Translations under genes and position numbers: made by a program
Assembly: GCA_017478025.1 (NCBI GenBank)
Contig: JAFVGZ010000029.1
Coordinates: 1 to 64,000 of the forward strand
DNA from: Prevotella sp.
Lineage (GTDB): Bacteria; Bacteroidota; Bacteroidia; Bacteroidales; Bacteroidaceae
Direction of reading: 5' to 3'
DNA length: 64,000 bases
The notes under the pieces: model-generated
Told to the model about the DNA's origin: nothing
The model's database searches: none
What the model saw: the letters and a program-made list of their open reading frames with translations, nothing else
In this document: piece after piece, positions 1-9,164 of the stretch
Numbering within the stretch: the first letter of the stretch is position 1
How the letters are laid out: each line of letters begins with the position of its first letter

Positions 1-118
1 GGGTAAGGGGATGGTGGCTACATATTGATGTTGTGCTGTTGCTTTTTACTGAAAGCTGCTACTAACGACTCATAAATCTACCCTTAATCGTGTATTGGAT
101 GATAGTTGCGGATTTTAG

Positions 119-2737
119 GTTTTCATAAAAAGCATTGGTGAAAATGCATTTTCCGGAAAAGGGATTGGTGCTCTTCGTATTTCTGAAGGTATAACGGCTA
201 TTTATAAAGATGCATTTTCAGACTGTACAGAACTAACTACTGTAACATTGCCTAAAAGTATTACCTATATGGCAGATGCTTTCAAATATTGCAGCAATCT
301 ACAATCATTAACTGTGTTTTGGAGAAATCCATCTGATATTCAGATGGACATAAGGATTTTTGAATATATTACTTCAAATTCAGTATTGTTAGTACCTGCA
401 GGTACAAAAAGTCGTTATGAGGAAATAGACATTTGGCAGAAATTTTCACAAATAGTTGAAGTTAGTCCAATCTCTGTTGGTGATGTCACAACAAGTTATG
501 GCTCACAAGCTGATTTGCCGATTATTTTGAACAATGCAGAAGTGATATCTGGTATTCAATATAAGTTAACATTACCAGAGGGAGTGTCTTTGGCAGAAGA
601 GGATGGAGAACCCATTGTTTCATTGACAAACAGGACGGATGGTTTTACAGCTATGGGGCGAAAGGATCCTGATACAAAGAATAGTTATCTTTTTGTAATG
701 TTTTCTTTGGGAGGGAATTCCATCACAGGTAACGAAGGTGCCATTATGAATGTCAAACTGAATATTTCTTCAGATGTGAAAGTCGGCAGATACGACATAA
801 TTATTGAGGATGTTACTTTAGCAACGTCAGCATTTAATACTTTATATCCAGCTGCGGCAAGTTCTGAATTGTTAATAGATTCTAATGTAAAGAAAATAGA
901 CTTTAAGGACGCAAATGTAAAGGCTATCTGTATAGATAACTGGGATACTAATGGAGATAAAGAACTTGATATAAGTGAGGCGTCAGAAGTAAATGATTTG
1001 GGAAATGTTTTTAGAGGAAATGCGGAGATTATATCATTCGATGAGTTGCAATATTTTACCGGACTAAAATCCATTGGGGAACTGGCTTTTGATGGATGTT
1101 CTGCTTTGACCTCAATTGAGATTCCAAAGTCCGTGACTTCTATCGGGGGAAACGCGTTTTCCGGGTGTAACTTGGTAAGTATTTCCGTTGAAGAAGGAAA
1201 TAGTATCTACGATTCCCGTGAAAAATGTAATGCCATAATAGAAACCAATTCTAACGTGCTAATAATAGGTTGTAAAAATACTAAAATCCCTAATTCCGTG
1301 ACTTCTATCGGAGACCGGGCTTTCAAAAAGTGTTCTGCTTTGACCTCAATTGAAATCCCTAATTCCGTAACAAGCATTGGAGAGGAAGCTTTTGGGTACT
1401 GTAATGGCTTGACATCTGTAACAGTGAACTGGGAACATCCCATAAATATAAGTAAAGACGTATTCACTAATCGTGCAAATGCAACCTTGACGGTGCCATC
1501 TGGAAGTAAATCATTGTATAAGGCGGCAGATTATTGGAAAGAGTTTAAAGAGATAATAGACCCTGTTTCGCAGCCAATGATAGATGACTATTTGTCTGCT
1601 GTTGCTGTAAAGATGCGAGGCGGTGAGACTAAGACCGTCGATATTCTGCTGAACAACGAGGTTGCCGACTATACAGCCTATCAGTTCGATCTTACACTGC
1701 CAGAGGGCTTTACTGTAGCCAAGAACAAGAAAGACAAGTGGGATGTCACCAAGGGCGAACGTTATGAGGACGATAACCAGCAACTGACTGTAGAAATGCT
1801 GGATGAATCAACAAACACGTATCGCATTCTCTGCTTCTCTCTGTCGAATGATGTTATTGAGAATACAGAAGGCTGTATCATGAAGGTTGCAGTTAAGGCA
1901 GGAGACGACTTGGAAGACGGCGATTATCTTATCAGGCTAAAGAACGTCACCTTTACCCGTGTTGACGGTACAGACTATATCCTTTCGGATGCAGAATTTA
2001 AGATTACTATCAATAATGTGGTTCCAGGCGATACTAACGGTGACGGAACAGTGAACGTGACAGACATCGTGGAGATGGTGAACTACATTTTGAACAAGCC
2101 TTCTGCCTCATTCATATGGTCTGCTGCCGATGTAAACGGTGATGAGCAGGTGAACGTGACGGATATCGTATGTACAGTAAATATTATAATGTCATCAGGA
2201 TACAGAAATACTGCATTATGTCGGGGCCGAATGGCAAGTACATACCGCGACCTGCTTACAATGAACACCACATCTCATGACAAAGAAATTTCATTAGTTA
2301 TGAATAACGAGAGTGATTTCGTTGCAGCCCAATTCGATGTACTATTATCTAACGGTCTGCAAATTAAGAATATCCACTTGAATAACAAACGCAGCAACGG
2401 CCATAATTTAGTCTGGTCAATGGTAAACGAAAACACATGTCGCGTTGTGGTATACTCTTTATCAAATAATACCTTCTGTGAAAATGACGGAGAACTGTTA
2501 CAAATGGAATTGATGGGAAATGGAGGTACAGTGGTTGTTTGCAATACCACATTTGTAAACTCTGAAATGGAGGCCAAATCGTTTGATACGGTCTATGGAG
2601 TTACTACAGGCATCCAAACACAAAAGAGTGATGAAACTGAGGATTTTAACTATGACATGAATGGACGCAGGTTGAACCAACGTCCTTCAATGAAGGGAAT
2701 ATATATTAAGAATGGAAAAAAATATATTGTGAAATGA
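119..2737 (+). CDS. 5'-truncated BspA-type LRR / cohesin-like / dockerin surface protein
   Basis: Large cell-surface protein of the BspA leucine-rich-repeat type. Counting from a TTG at 248, LRR_5 repeats occupy about residues 1-60 and again 270-445. Three cohesin-like beta-sandwich regions lie near 76-205, 455-620 and 700-790. A dockerin-like segment with two calcium loops (DTNGDGTVNVTD and DVNGDEQVNVTD) falls near 625-690. The last ~35 residues resemble a short T9SS sorting tail (MKGIYIKNGKKYIVK). The frame is open back to position 119, just after a TAG at 116-118, and those residues already read as LRR (SIGENAFSG). No ATG with a signal peptide exists, so the 5' end has been lost and the product may not be secreted. 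A usable start inside would be TTG 248 or a later ATG. The stop overlaps the next start (ATGA). Domain calls are by eye. Confidence 0.7.
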   Translation, partial: VFIKSIGENAFSGKGIGALRISEGITAIYKDAFSDCTELTTVTLPKSITYMADAFKYCSNLQSLTVFWRNPSDIQMDIRIFEYITSNSVLLVPAGTKSRYEEIDIWQKFSQIVEVSPISVGDVTTSYGSQADLPIILNNAEVISGIQYKLTLPEGVSLAEEDGEPIVSLTNRTDGFTAMGRKDPDTKNSYLFVMFSLGGNSITGNEGAIMNVKLNISSDVKVGRYDIIIEDVTLATSAFNTLYPAAASSELLIDSNVKKIDFKDANVKAICIDNWDTNGDKELDISEASEVNDLGNVFRGNAEIISFDELQYFTGLKSIGELAFDGCSALTSIEIPKSVTSIGGNAFSGCNLVSISVEEGNSIYDSREKCNAIIETNSNVLIIGCKNTKIPNSVTSIGDRAFKKCSALTSIEIPNSVTSIGEEAFGYCNGLTSVTVNWEHPINISKDVFTNRANATLTVPSGSKSLYKAADYWKEFKEIIDPVSQPMIDDYLSAVAVKMRGGETKTVDILLNNEVADYTAYQFDLTLPEGFTVAKNKKDKWDVTKGERYEDDNQQLTVEMLDESTNTYRILCFSLSNDVIENTEGCIMKVAVKAGDDLEDGDYLIRLKNVTFTRVDGTDYILSDAEFKITINNVVPGDTNGDGTVNVTDIVEMVNYILNKPSASFIWSAADVNGDEQVNVTDIVCTVNIIMSSGYRNTALCRGRMASTYRDLLTMNTTSHDKEISLVMNNESDFVAAQFDVLLSNGLQIKNIHLNNKRSNGHNLVWSMVNENTCRVVVYSLSNNTFCENDGELLQMELMGNGGTVVVCNTTFVNSEMEAKSFDTVYGVTTGIQTQKSDETEDFNYDMNGRRLNQRPSMKGIYIKNGKKYIVK

Positions 2738-5733
2738 AAAAACTATTATTTATCAGCGTCCTACTCGCCATTGTGGGCAGGATGCAAGCAGACAATCTGG
2801 CAGTGTCTGACTTTAATTTAACTGCTGGTGAAGAAAAGCGGTTTTCAATTGAACTGAATAACCCAGATAGAAACTATGTGGCTTTTCAGATTGATCTGAC
2901 CTTGCCAGAAGGCATGACGATAGCAGTCAACAAGAAAGGTAAGTTAATGGCTACACTGAATGAAGATCGTTTAGACGACCATACGATGACAGTAGAAAAC
3001 ATCGGTAATAATGTCTATCGCTTTATTTCTTTTTCAATGTCTAATTCAGAGTATTATGAAACGAGTGGAGAATTGATTAGTGTTACGGTAAGAGCTGCTG
3101 ACAATATTACAGGAGGAACCAAGACGGCTACGATAACTGGTCAGACGTTTACTGAGAAGAGTGGTGTACAGCATAATCTTCAGAATACTTCATTCAGCAT
3201 TACACTACCGGCTACAGTAGTACCAAAGGTGAAGGTTGACGATAAGTCTCGACAATATGGTGAGGATAACCCGCAGTTTACCTATACAGTAACAGAGGGT
3301 ACGTTGACAGGTGTTCCAGAATTAACAACTACAGCAACCAAGACCTCGTCTGTAGGTACGTACCATATTACTGTAAATCAGGGAACCATAGAGGGAAGCT
3401 ATGAGGCAACGGAGGGTAAGCTGACCATCACTAAAGCTCCGCTGACCGTTACCGCCAAGAGCTATACCATAAAGCAGGGTGATGCCCTGCCAACATTCGA
3501 GGCTGAGTATAGCGGCTTCAAGAACAATGAGACTGCCAGCGTACTGACTACACAGCCTACGATTACCACCACTGCCACTTCTGCCAGTGCCCCTGGTACC
3601 TATGACATCATCGTGTCAGGAGCCTTTGCCGGCAACTATGACATCACTTGCGTCAAGGGCACATTGACTATCACGGCAGCAGCCCCCGTAACTGTTGCTA
3701 CAAAGAGCTATAGCCGTAAGTATGGTGAGGCTAATCCTACGTTTGAATATACCACCTCAGGTGCAGCACTGAGTGGCACGCCAAGCATCACTTGTGAAGC
3801 TACTGCAACCTCACCAGTCGGTGAATATGAAATCGTGGCAAGCAAGGGAACGGTTACGAACTATAACGTAACTTACGTGAACGGTAAGCTGACTATCACT
3901 AAGGCTCCGCTGACCATTACCGCCAAGAGCTATACCATCAAGCAAGGTGATGCCCTGCCAACGTTTGAGGCTGAGTATAGCGGATTTAAGAACAATGAGA
4001 CTGCCAGCGTGCTGAGCACACAGCCGACTGTCGGGACTACGGCAACATCAGCAAGCGAACCTGGAACATACGACATAATTGTCAGCGGTGCAAGTGCAAC
4101 TAATTATGATATCACTTACGTCAAGGGTACACTGACGATTACGCAGGCAGATCCTGTTACAGTGGCAGCCAAGAGCTACAGCCGTCAGTATGGTGAAGCA
4201 AATCCTACGTTTGAATATACCACCTCAGGTGCAACACTGAGTGGTACACCAAGTATCACTTGTGCAGCAACAGCCACTTCGCCGGTAGGAGAATATGACA
4301 TTGCGGCAAGCAAGGGAACGGTTACGAACTATAACGTAACTTACGTAAATGGTAAGCTGACAATCATCAAGGCTCCGCTGACCGTTACCGCTAAGAGCTA
4401 TACCATAAAGCAAGGCGATGCCCTGCCAACGTTTGAGGCAGAGTATAGTGGCTTCAAGAATAATGAGACGAAGGCAGTATTGACTACTCAGCCGACTATC
4501 AAGACTACGGCAACATCAGCAAGCGAGCCTGGAACATACGACATCATAGTCAGCGGTGCTGCTGCCAACAATTATGACATCTCGTATGTGAAGGGAACGC
4601 TGACGATTACTAAGGCTGACGAAGTTGTAGTAACGGCTAAGAGCTACAGCCGTCAGTACGGTGAGGCAAATCCGAACTTTGAATATACCACAGCCGGTGC
4701 AACACTTAGCGGTACACCTACTGTCTCATGTTCTGCAACTGTTGCATCTCCTGTAGGTGAATATGACATTGTAGCAAGTAAGGGTAGCGTTACAAACTAC
4801 AACGTGACCTACGTGAACGGTAAGCTGACCATCACTAAGGCTCCGCTGACCGTTACCGCTAAGAGCTATACCATAAAGCAAGGCGATGCCCTGCCAACGT
4901 TTGAGGCTGAGTATAGCGGATTTAAGAACAATGAGACTGCCAGCGTGCTGAGCACACAGCCAACTATCAGGACTACGGCCACATCGGCAAGTGAGCCAGG
5001 AACATACGACATCATAGTCAGCGGTGCTGCTGCCAACAATTATGACATCTCGTATGTGAAGGGAACGCTGACGATTATTGCTGTCGATGTGGATCCAGTC
5101 ACTGAGAAAACGAACATATTCAGTGAGTCTGTCAGTGTCGATACGGATTTGTCGAATACTGTTATCGACAACACTTATTACACATTGAATAACGAAAACG
5201 GTGATGGATATGATACTGCAGAACAGGCAATTGTACTGAATTCAACGACTACAGAAAGTCAGATGAAGAGTATCGTGAATGCTGAGATAGGAGATGCTGC
5301 CATACGACAAAACTATAATGGTATCATTTTCGAGGTGGCAGCAGGCAGTGGTACCATTACTATAGACGCAAAGACGAACGGCACTCATGTGCTGAATGTC
5401 CAGATAGGAAAAGCCAAGCCCAGTCAGATTACACGCTCTACACGCGGCACAGCAGATGTGACATACAGCGTCACCGTACCAACCTACATCTATCTATATG
5501 CCTCCACCGCATCAGCGAATGCGGTTCAGACGCGTGCAATTAGTGCCAACAGCGTATTGCTATATAGCTATAAGGTTACGCCCGGCACTACGGGGATACA
5601 AAACGTAAGCATGGACAATCCCGTTGATGTTTACGATATGCGAGGCATCCTGGTCCGCACAAAGGTGACAACGCTAAATGGTCTTGCCAAAGGCATTTAC
5701 ATTGTGAATGGACGTAAGGTCATTGTGGAATAA
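2734..5733 (+). CDS. secreted MBG-repeat surface protein with T9SS-type tail
   Basis: Complete 999-residue secreted protein. It has a signal peptide (MKKLLFISVLLAIVGRMQA), a cohesin-like domain at about residues 20-160 that matches those of the upstream gene, and then eight Ig-like MBG units at about 165-785. Two alternating unit types can be told apart: one opens with KSYTIKQGDALP, the other with KSYSRQYGEANP. A further domain at about 790-950 follows, and the protein ends in a sorting-like tail (GLAKGIYIVNGRKVIVE). The start overlaps the upstream stop by four bases, which suggests translational coupling. The C-terminal ~145 codons plus the terminator recur almost identically at 11971-12472. 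The role is probably surface adhesion or scaffolding; no catalytic motif is visible. Confidence 0.8.
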   Translation: MKKLLFISVLLAIVGRMQADNLAVSDFNLTAGEEKRFSIELNNPDRNYVAFQIDLTLPEGMTIAVNKKGKLMATLNEDRLDDHTMTVENIGNNVYRFISFSMSNSEYYETSGELISVTVRAADNITGGTKTATITGQTFTEKSGVQHNLQNTSFSITLPATVVPKVKVDDKSRQYGEDNPQFTYTVTEGTLTGVPELTTTATKTSSVGTYHITVNQGTIEGSYEATEGKLTITKAPLTVTAKSYTIKQGDALPTFEAEYSGFKNNETASVLTTQPTITTTATSASAPGTYDIIVSGAFAGNYDITCVKGTLTITAAAPVTVATKSYSRKYGEANPTFEYTTSGAALSGTPSITCEATATSPVGEYEIVASKGTVTNYNVTYVNGKLTITKAPLTITAKSYTIKQGDALPTFEAEYSGFKNNETASVLSTQPTVGTTATSASEPGTYDIIVSGASATNYDITYVKGTLTITQADPVTVAAKSYSRQYGEANPTFEYTTSGATLSGTPSITCAATATSPVGEYDIAASKGTVTNYNVTYVNGKLTIIKAPLTVTAKSYTIKQGDALPTFEAEYSGFKNNETKAVLTTQPTIKTTATSASEPGTYDIIVSGAAANNYDISYVKGTLTITKADEVVVTAKSYSRQYGEANPNFEYTTAGATLSGTPTVSCSATVASPVGEYDIVASKGSVTNYNVTYVNGKLTITKAPLTVTAKSYTIKQGDALPTFEAEYSGFKNNETASVLSTQPTIRTTATSASEPGTYDIIVSGAAANNYDISYVKGTLTIIAVDVDPVTEKTNIFSESVSVDTDLSNTVIDNTYYTLNNENGDGYDTAEQAIVLNSTTTESQMKSIVNAEIGDAAIRQNYNGIIFEVAAGSGTITIDAKTNGTHVLNVQIGKAKPSQITRSTRGTADVTYSVTVPTYIYLYASTASANAVQTRAISANSVLLYSYKVTPGTTGIQNVSMDNPVDVYDMRGILVRTKVTTLNGLAKGIYIVNGRKVIVE
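3433..5080 (+). repeat. 468-bp tandem repeat inside the MBG gene (about 3.5 copies)
   Basis: The landmark AARGCTCCGCTGACC recurs at 3433, 3901, 4369 and 4837, exactly 468 bp apart (156 codons, one pair of MBG units). The copies are nearly identical in DNA sequence. Unequal crossover would change the number of Ig units without changing frame. Confidence 0.9.
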
Positions 5734-5797
5734 TGACATCGTGAAGCAAAAAACATAAAAGAGGTCTGCATCGGGATTTGATGCAGGCCTCTTTTTG
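5296..5797 (+). repeat. ~0.5-kb direct repeat, copy 1
   Basis: This stretch, the 3' end of the MBG gene plus its terminator, is almost identical to 11971-12472. The shared sequence starts at GCTGCCATAC in both copies and ends just after the T-run of the terminator. The two copies are 6675 bp apart and bound the AT-rich gene block between them. Confidence 0.9.
5758..5796 (+). terminator. rho-independent terminator after the MBG gene
   Basis: Inverted repeat GAGGTCTGCATC / GATGCAGGCCTC (one G-U pair) followed by five T residues, 25 bases after the stop codon. Confidence 0.85.
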
Positions 5798-6251
5798 TAG
5801 GTGGTTTCAATTTATTCCGAATGCTTGCGATTGGTTGACTCAATTTCGGGTTTACCTGCATTATCCGTCGCAACACATTATGGTGCAGGGCGTTACCCCC
5901 ATGTAGGTTACCTACATCAACCTACATTCACCTGCACCGAATTGAAAAGATCCCTTTTTTTCACGCAAAACACCCATGCTGACTGATTATTTATTCAGGT
6001 TCCAACCCAACAAAGATAGTAGATAGCTTTTTCCGTATGAGTCAGTTGGAAAACAGGTCATCCAGAACCACCGAGGCATGGATGGAGTCTGCATACATTC
6101 CCCTTGACAGACCAAAGGTGGTGATGAGCGTAGGGACGATGCCGTAATGCGCTATAAGGGTACACATAAATCTTCAATTATCACAACTTTTTATCCCACT
6201 TGATTGCATTTTTAGGCAAAATTTGCTTAAATTACGCGCGAGACGGTGATT
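5798..6251. other. intergenic left edge of the island, with nested palindromes
   Basis: No convincing gene. A 17-bp palindrome (ATGTAGGTTACCTACAT, 5901-5917) lies inside an outer inverted pair GGTGCAGG (5882-5889) and CCTGCACC (5931-5938), which could fold into a cruciform. A 36-codon ORF at 6037-6147 starts with ATG, but I do not recognise it and it may be a gene remnant. Confidence 0.5.
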
Positions 6252-6286
6252 TTTGGCCTTCTTCTCAAGAAAAAAGTGTACCTTTG
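6252..6286 (+). promoter_or_regulatory. promoter of the AlbA-led operon
   Basis: Bacteroidetes-type -7 box TACCTTTG at 6279-6286, with a TTTG at 6252-6255 about 23 bases upstream (slightly wide). It lies 28 bases before the ATG at 6315. Confidence 0.6.
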
Positions 6287-6314
6287 CAAGATAATAAACG
6301 AGAATTTATATAGA

Positions 6315-7691
6315 ATGGAACTAAAGACTCTGATAGCTGAATGTACAGCATACGACTTCAAGGTGATGCTTGAAGAGAAGAAACCTAAGAGTTGGCTGAA
6401 AAGCGTAAGCGCTTTTGCCAATGGCTTGGGTGGTTCTCTTTTCTTTGGCATTGATAATGACGGCGTCGTCAAAGGACTTGAAGATGTGCAGCATGTTTGT
6501 GAAGCTATCAGTGGTAAGATTCGTGACTATATGGATCCCCTGCCAGATGTGGAAATGATTCCCCATGATATAGATGGTCTGCACATCTTGCAACTCAAAG
6601 TCAATGCAGGGCATTATACCCCATATTACTACATTGGAGATGGTCAGCGCATTGCATTTGTCCGAGTTGGTGATGAAAGTCTTCCAGCCACGGCAGAACA
6701 GATGGTTCGCTTAGTACTGAAAGGCTCCAACAAAACTTTTGATTCCCTTCGCACAGACTATAAAGCAGAGGACTATTCCTTTACGATATTGGCGAACTCG
6801 TTCAAAGACCGCACCAAACAAGAATGGGACAAGAAATACCTTTTGTCGTTTGGGCTGGTAGCAGGTACAGGGAACCTTACGAATGCAGGTGCTCTGTTTG
6901 CCGATGATTGCCCATTGTGGCAATCACGCCTCTATTGTACACGATGGGATGGAACGGAAAAGGGCGACGCCATAAACGATGCAGAGTTTACAGGTAATGT
7001 CCTCATGCTACTTCGCGAAGCCATGAACTTTGTGAAGTCAAACACCAAGAGAGGCTGGGAGAAACTGCCTGATGGACGAAAGAACAAACCTGAATATGCG
7101 GAACGTGCCGTTCTGGAGGCAATGGTTAATCATTTCATCCATCGTGACTACACCGTAATGGGTAGTGAAGTTCATCTGGACATCTATAATGACCGCCTCA
7201 CTGTAACATCCCCTGGAGGAATGTACAATGGTATGCTGATACAGGATTTGGACATCAAAGATGTGTCTTCTGAAAGGCGCAATCCAATACTTGCGAATGT
7301 CATGGCTCAGCTTGACTATATGGAGAAACGAGGCAGTGGACTCACACGCATCTGTAATGAGACCAAAGCATTGGATGGATATAAAGACGAACTAAAACCC
7401 AAGTTCAAATCAACTCCGACCCAATTCCAGACCATTATCTTCGCCTCCTCCGACACCTCTAATGTCGGAGACCATGACGGAGACATGTCGGAGACGAAAC
7501 TCACTGAGCGTCAGCAGAAAATGCTCAATCTCATCAAAGAATCTCCGACAATCACCGGCAAACAAATGTCGGAGATGCTGTCGGTGAGCCAACGCACCAT
7601 CGAACGCGACCTCTCTGCAATGCAGAAGCTTGGTGTTTTGAAGCGTGAAGGTAAGGATAATGATGGTTTGTGGATAATAAAAAAACACTAA
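6315..7691 (+). CDS. AlbA_2 (Schlafen-type) DNA-binding regulator, COG2865-like
   Basis: 458-residue protein. The N-terminal ~130 residues match the AlbA_2/Schlafen domain (FKVMLEEKKPKSWLKSVSAF, then ANGLGGSLFFGIDNDG). The middle has the GHKL-like segment usual in COG2865 proteins (HRDYTVMGSEVHLDIY, then RRNPILANVMAQLDYMEKRG, with GSGLTRI). A C-terminal winged-helix domain (LTERQQKMLNLI to RTIERDLSAMQKLGVLKREG) ends the protein. Members are annotated as putative transcriptional regulators or helicases, and some occur in defence loci; the exact activity is unproven. ATG 6315 is chosen because it sits behind a good promoter and begins the conserved domain. It ends one base before the next start region, so it probably heads an operon and may control it. 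Confidence 0.8.
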   Translation: MELKTLIAECTAYDFKVMLEEKKPKSWLKSVSAFANGLGGSLFFGIDNDGVVKGLEDVQHVCEAISGKIRDYMDPLPDVEMIPHDIDGLHILQLKVNAGHYTPYYYIGDGQRIAFVRVGDESLPATAEQMVRLVLKGSNKTFDSLRTDYKAEDYSFTILANSFKDRTKQEWDKKYLLSFGLVAGTGNLTNAGALFADDCPLWQSRLYCTRWDGTEKGDAINDAEFTGNVLMLLREAMNFVKSNTKRGWEKLPDGRKNKPEYAERAVLEAMVNHFIHRDYTVMGSEVHLDIYNDRLTVTSPGGMYNGMLIQDLDIKDVSSERRNPILANVMAQLDYMEKRGSGLTRICNETKALDGYKDELKPKFKSTPTQFQTIIFASSDTSNVGDHDGDMSETKLTERQQKMLNLIKESPTITGKQMSEMLSVSQRTIERDLSAMQKLGVLKREGKDNDGLWIIKKH

Positions 7692-7692
7692 T

Positions 7693-8760
7693 ATGGACTT
7701 AGAAATTAAATTATTTTCAGAACTGAACTTAGAAGACACTTTTTTTGATACACTCAAAGAAAGTTATCCAGAGTTTTCAGATTGGTTTAATAGAAAGGCC
7801 GAGAATGGTGAGACGGCATACGTATTCTTCGATGAGAAAGGCAAAATTCTCGATTTTCTCTATTTAAAAATAGAGGAAGATGCTATAGAAGATGTTACCC
7901 CAGTATTACCAGCGAAGAAGAGATTAAAAGTGGGGACATTCAAAATTAAGCCTCGCCATTCTAGACGTGGGGAGCGATTTATGAAAAAGATTATGGATCA
8001 TGCTATCTCTGAAAATGTGGATGAAGTGTATGTAACTATTTATCCTAAACCTGAACTAGAGTATCTTATTAGTTCTTTTGAAAAATATGGCTTTCACCAT
8101 ATTGCAAATAAGAATCATGGTGATCAAGGTAGTGAATATGTTTTAGTAAAGGACATGAGGACTTTTGAAGGAGATATAGTCAAAGATTATCCGTTTGTAT
8201 CAAAAGCCGAAACAGAGAAAAGAATATTAGCAATAAAGCCAGATTATCACACGGCTTTATTCCCGGATTCTATTTTGAACAATGAAGATCCATACGATTT
8301 GGTACAAGATGTTAGTTCTACAAATTCAATCCATAAGATTTACATTTGTTGGATGAAAGATGTAGATAAGCTGAAACAAGGGGATCTAATACTCATCTAT
8401 AGAACTAATGATGGGAAAGGATATGCTAATTATCGTAGTGTAATAACTTCAGTTTGTACCGTCCATGAAGTTAAAACATTCAAAGATTTTAAGGATGAGG
8501 ATGATTTTATTAAGTATACAAATCAATATTCCATATTCTCATTAAAGGAACTAAGCAGATGGTATAAATATAAGAATAATTTCACTGTCATAAAAATGCT
8601 TTATAACGTTGCTTTTACGAGGAAAGTAATCAGAAAGAAACTTTTGGAAGATGTTGGTTTGGATGGAAGTGCTTATTGGGGATTTTTATCAGTAACAGAT
8701 GAACAGTTTAACCAAATAGTTGAATTAGGACAAGCAGATGGACGCTATTTTATCGATTAA
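7693..8760 (+). CDS. GNAT acetyltransferase fused to a PUA/EVE-like domain
   Basis: 355 residues. Residues ~1-155 read as a GNAT N-acetyltransferase: a beta-strand run followed by an acetyl-CoA loop-like RHSRRGERFMKKIMDHA, then a terminal YGFHHIANK segment. Residues ~185-350 look like a PUA/EVE-type nucleic-acid-binding fold (IYICWMKDVDKLKQGDLILI, then YRSVITSVCTV). The substrate is unknown; such a fusion suggests acetylation of a nucleic acid or of a protein bound to one. The ATG follows the upstream stop by one base, and the 3' end overlaps the ASCH gene by 23 bases. Codon use is clearly more AT-rich than in the flanking pectin and surface genes, consistent with transfer. Confidence 0.65.
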   Translation: MDLEIKLFSELNLEDTFFDTLKESYPEFSDWFNRKAENGETAYVFFDEKGKILDFLYLKIEEDAIEDVTPVLPAKKRLKVGTFKIKPRHSRRGERFMKKIMDHAISENVDEVYVTIYPKPELEYLISSFEKYGFHHIANKNHGDQGSEYVLVKDMRTFEGDIVKDYPFVSKAETEKRILAIKPDYHTALFPDSILNNEDPYDLVQDVSSTNSIHKIYICWMKDVDKLKQGDLILIYRTNDGKGYANYRSVITSVCTVHEVKTFKDFKDEDDFIKYTNQYSIFSLKELSRWYKYKNNFTVIKMLYNVAFTRKVIRKKLLEDVGLDGSAYWGFLSVTDEQFNQIVELGQADGRYFID

Positions 8761-9151
8761 ACCACAATTCGTCGAAGAAATTATTGCAGGGCGAAAGACA
8801 TATGAGTTCCGTAAAAAGGGCTTCAAGGAGCGTGTTAGGAAGGTATATGTATATGCTTCCAGCCCTGTTTGCCGTATCATTGGAGAATTTACGTTAGGAC
8901 AAATATTAGAAGGTCACCCCGATTTTATTTGGTCAAAAACAAGTAATCATGCTGGTATAACAAGAGAGTTTTTTGACGAATATTATGAAAAGAAAAAGAT
9001 TGCATATGCCCTAGAAATAAAACATTTCAAGGTTTATGATAAACCGATAAATCCGCTGGTTATTCTTGAGCGATTTACACCTCCCCAGTCTTTTTGCTAT
9101 GTACGTTCAGGTTTGTTTAGTAAAAAAGTAGAGAATCCGTCTTTTCTATAA
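8738..9151 (+). CDS. ASCH-domain protein
   Basis: 137 residues forming a single ASCH (PUA-like) domain. The N-terminus ILSIKPQFVEEIIAGRKTYE with FRKKGF carries the family GxKxxExR signature, followed by VRKVYVYASSPVCRIIGEF. ASCH proteins bind RNA, and one characterised bacterial member (YqfB of E. coli) hydrolyses N4-acetylcytidine. Whether this one is catalytic cannot be judged here. It overlaps the 3' end of the GNAT fusion gene, which suggests coupled translation and a functional link between an acetyltransferase and an RNA-binding or deacetylating partner. Confidence 0.75.
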   Translation: MDAILSIKPQFVEEIIAGRKTYEFRKKGFKERVRKVYVYASSPVCRIIGEFTLGQILEGHPDFIWSKTSNHAGITREFFDEYYEKKKIAYALEIKHFKVYDKPINPLVILERFTPPQSFCYVRSGLFSKKVENPSFL

Positions 9152-9164
9152 CTTGTTGTGAATT

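Noticed and set aside
6037..6147. 36-codon ATG frame in the island edge
   Set aside because: Too short to judge, with no motif or promoter; noted only as a possible remnant.
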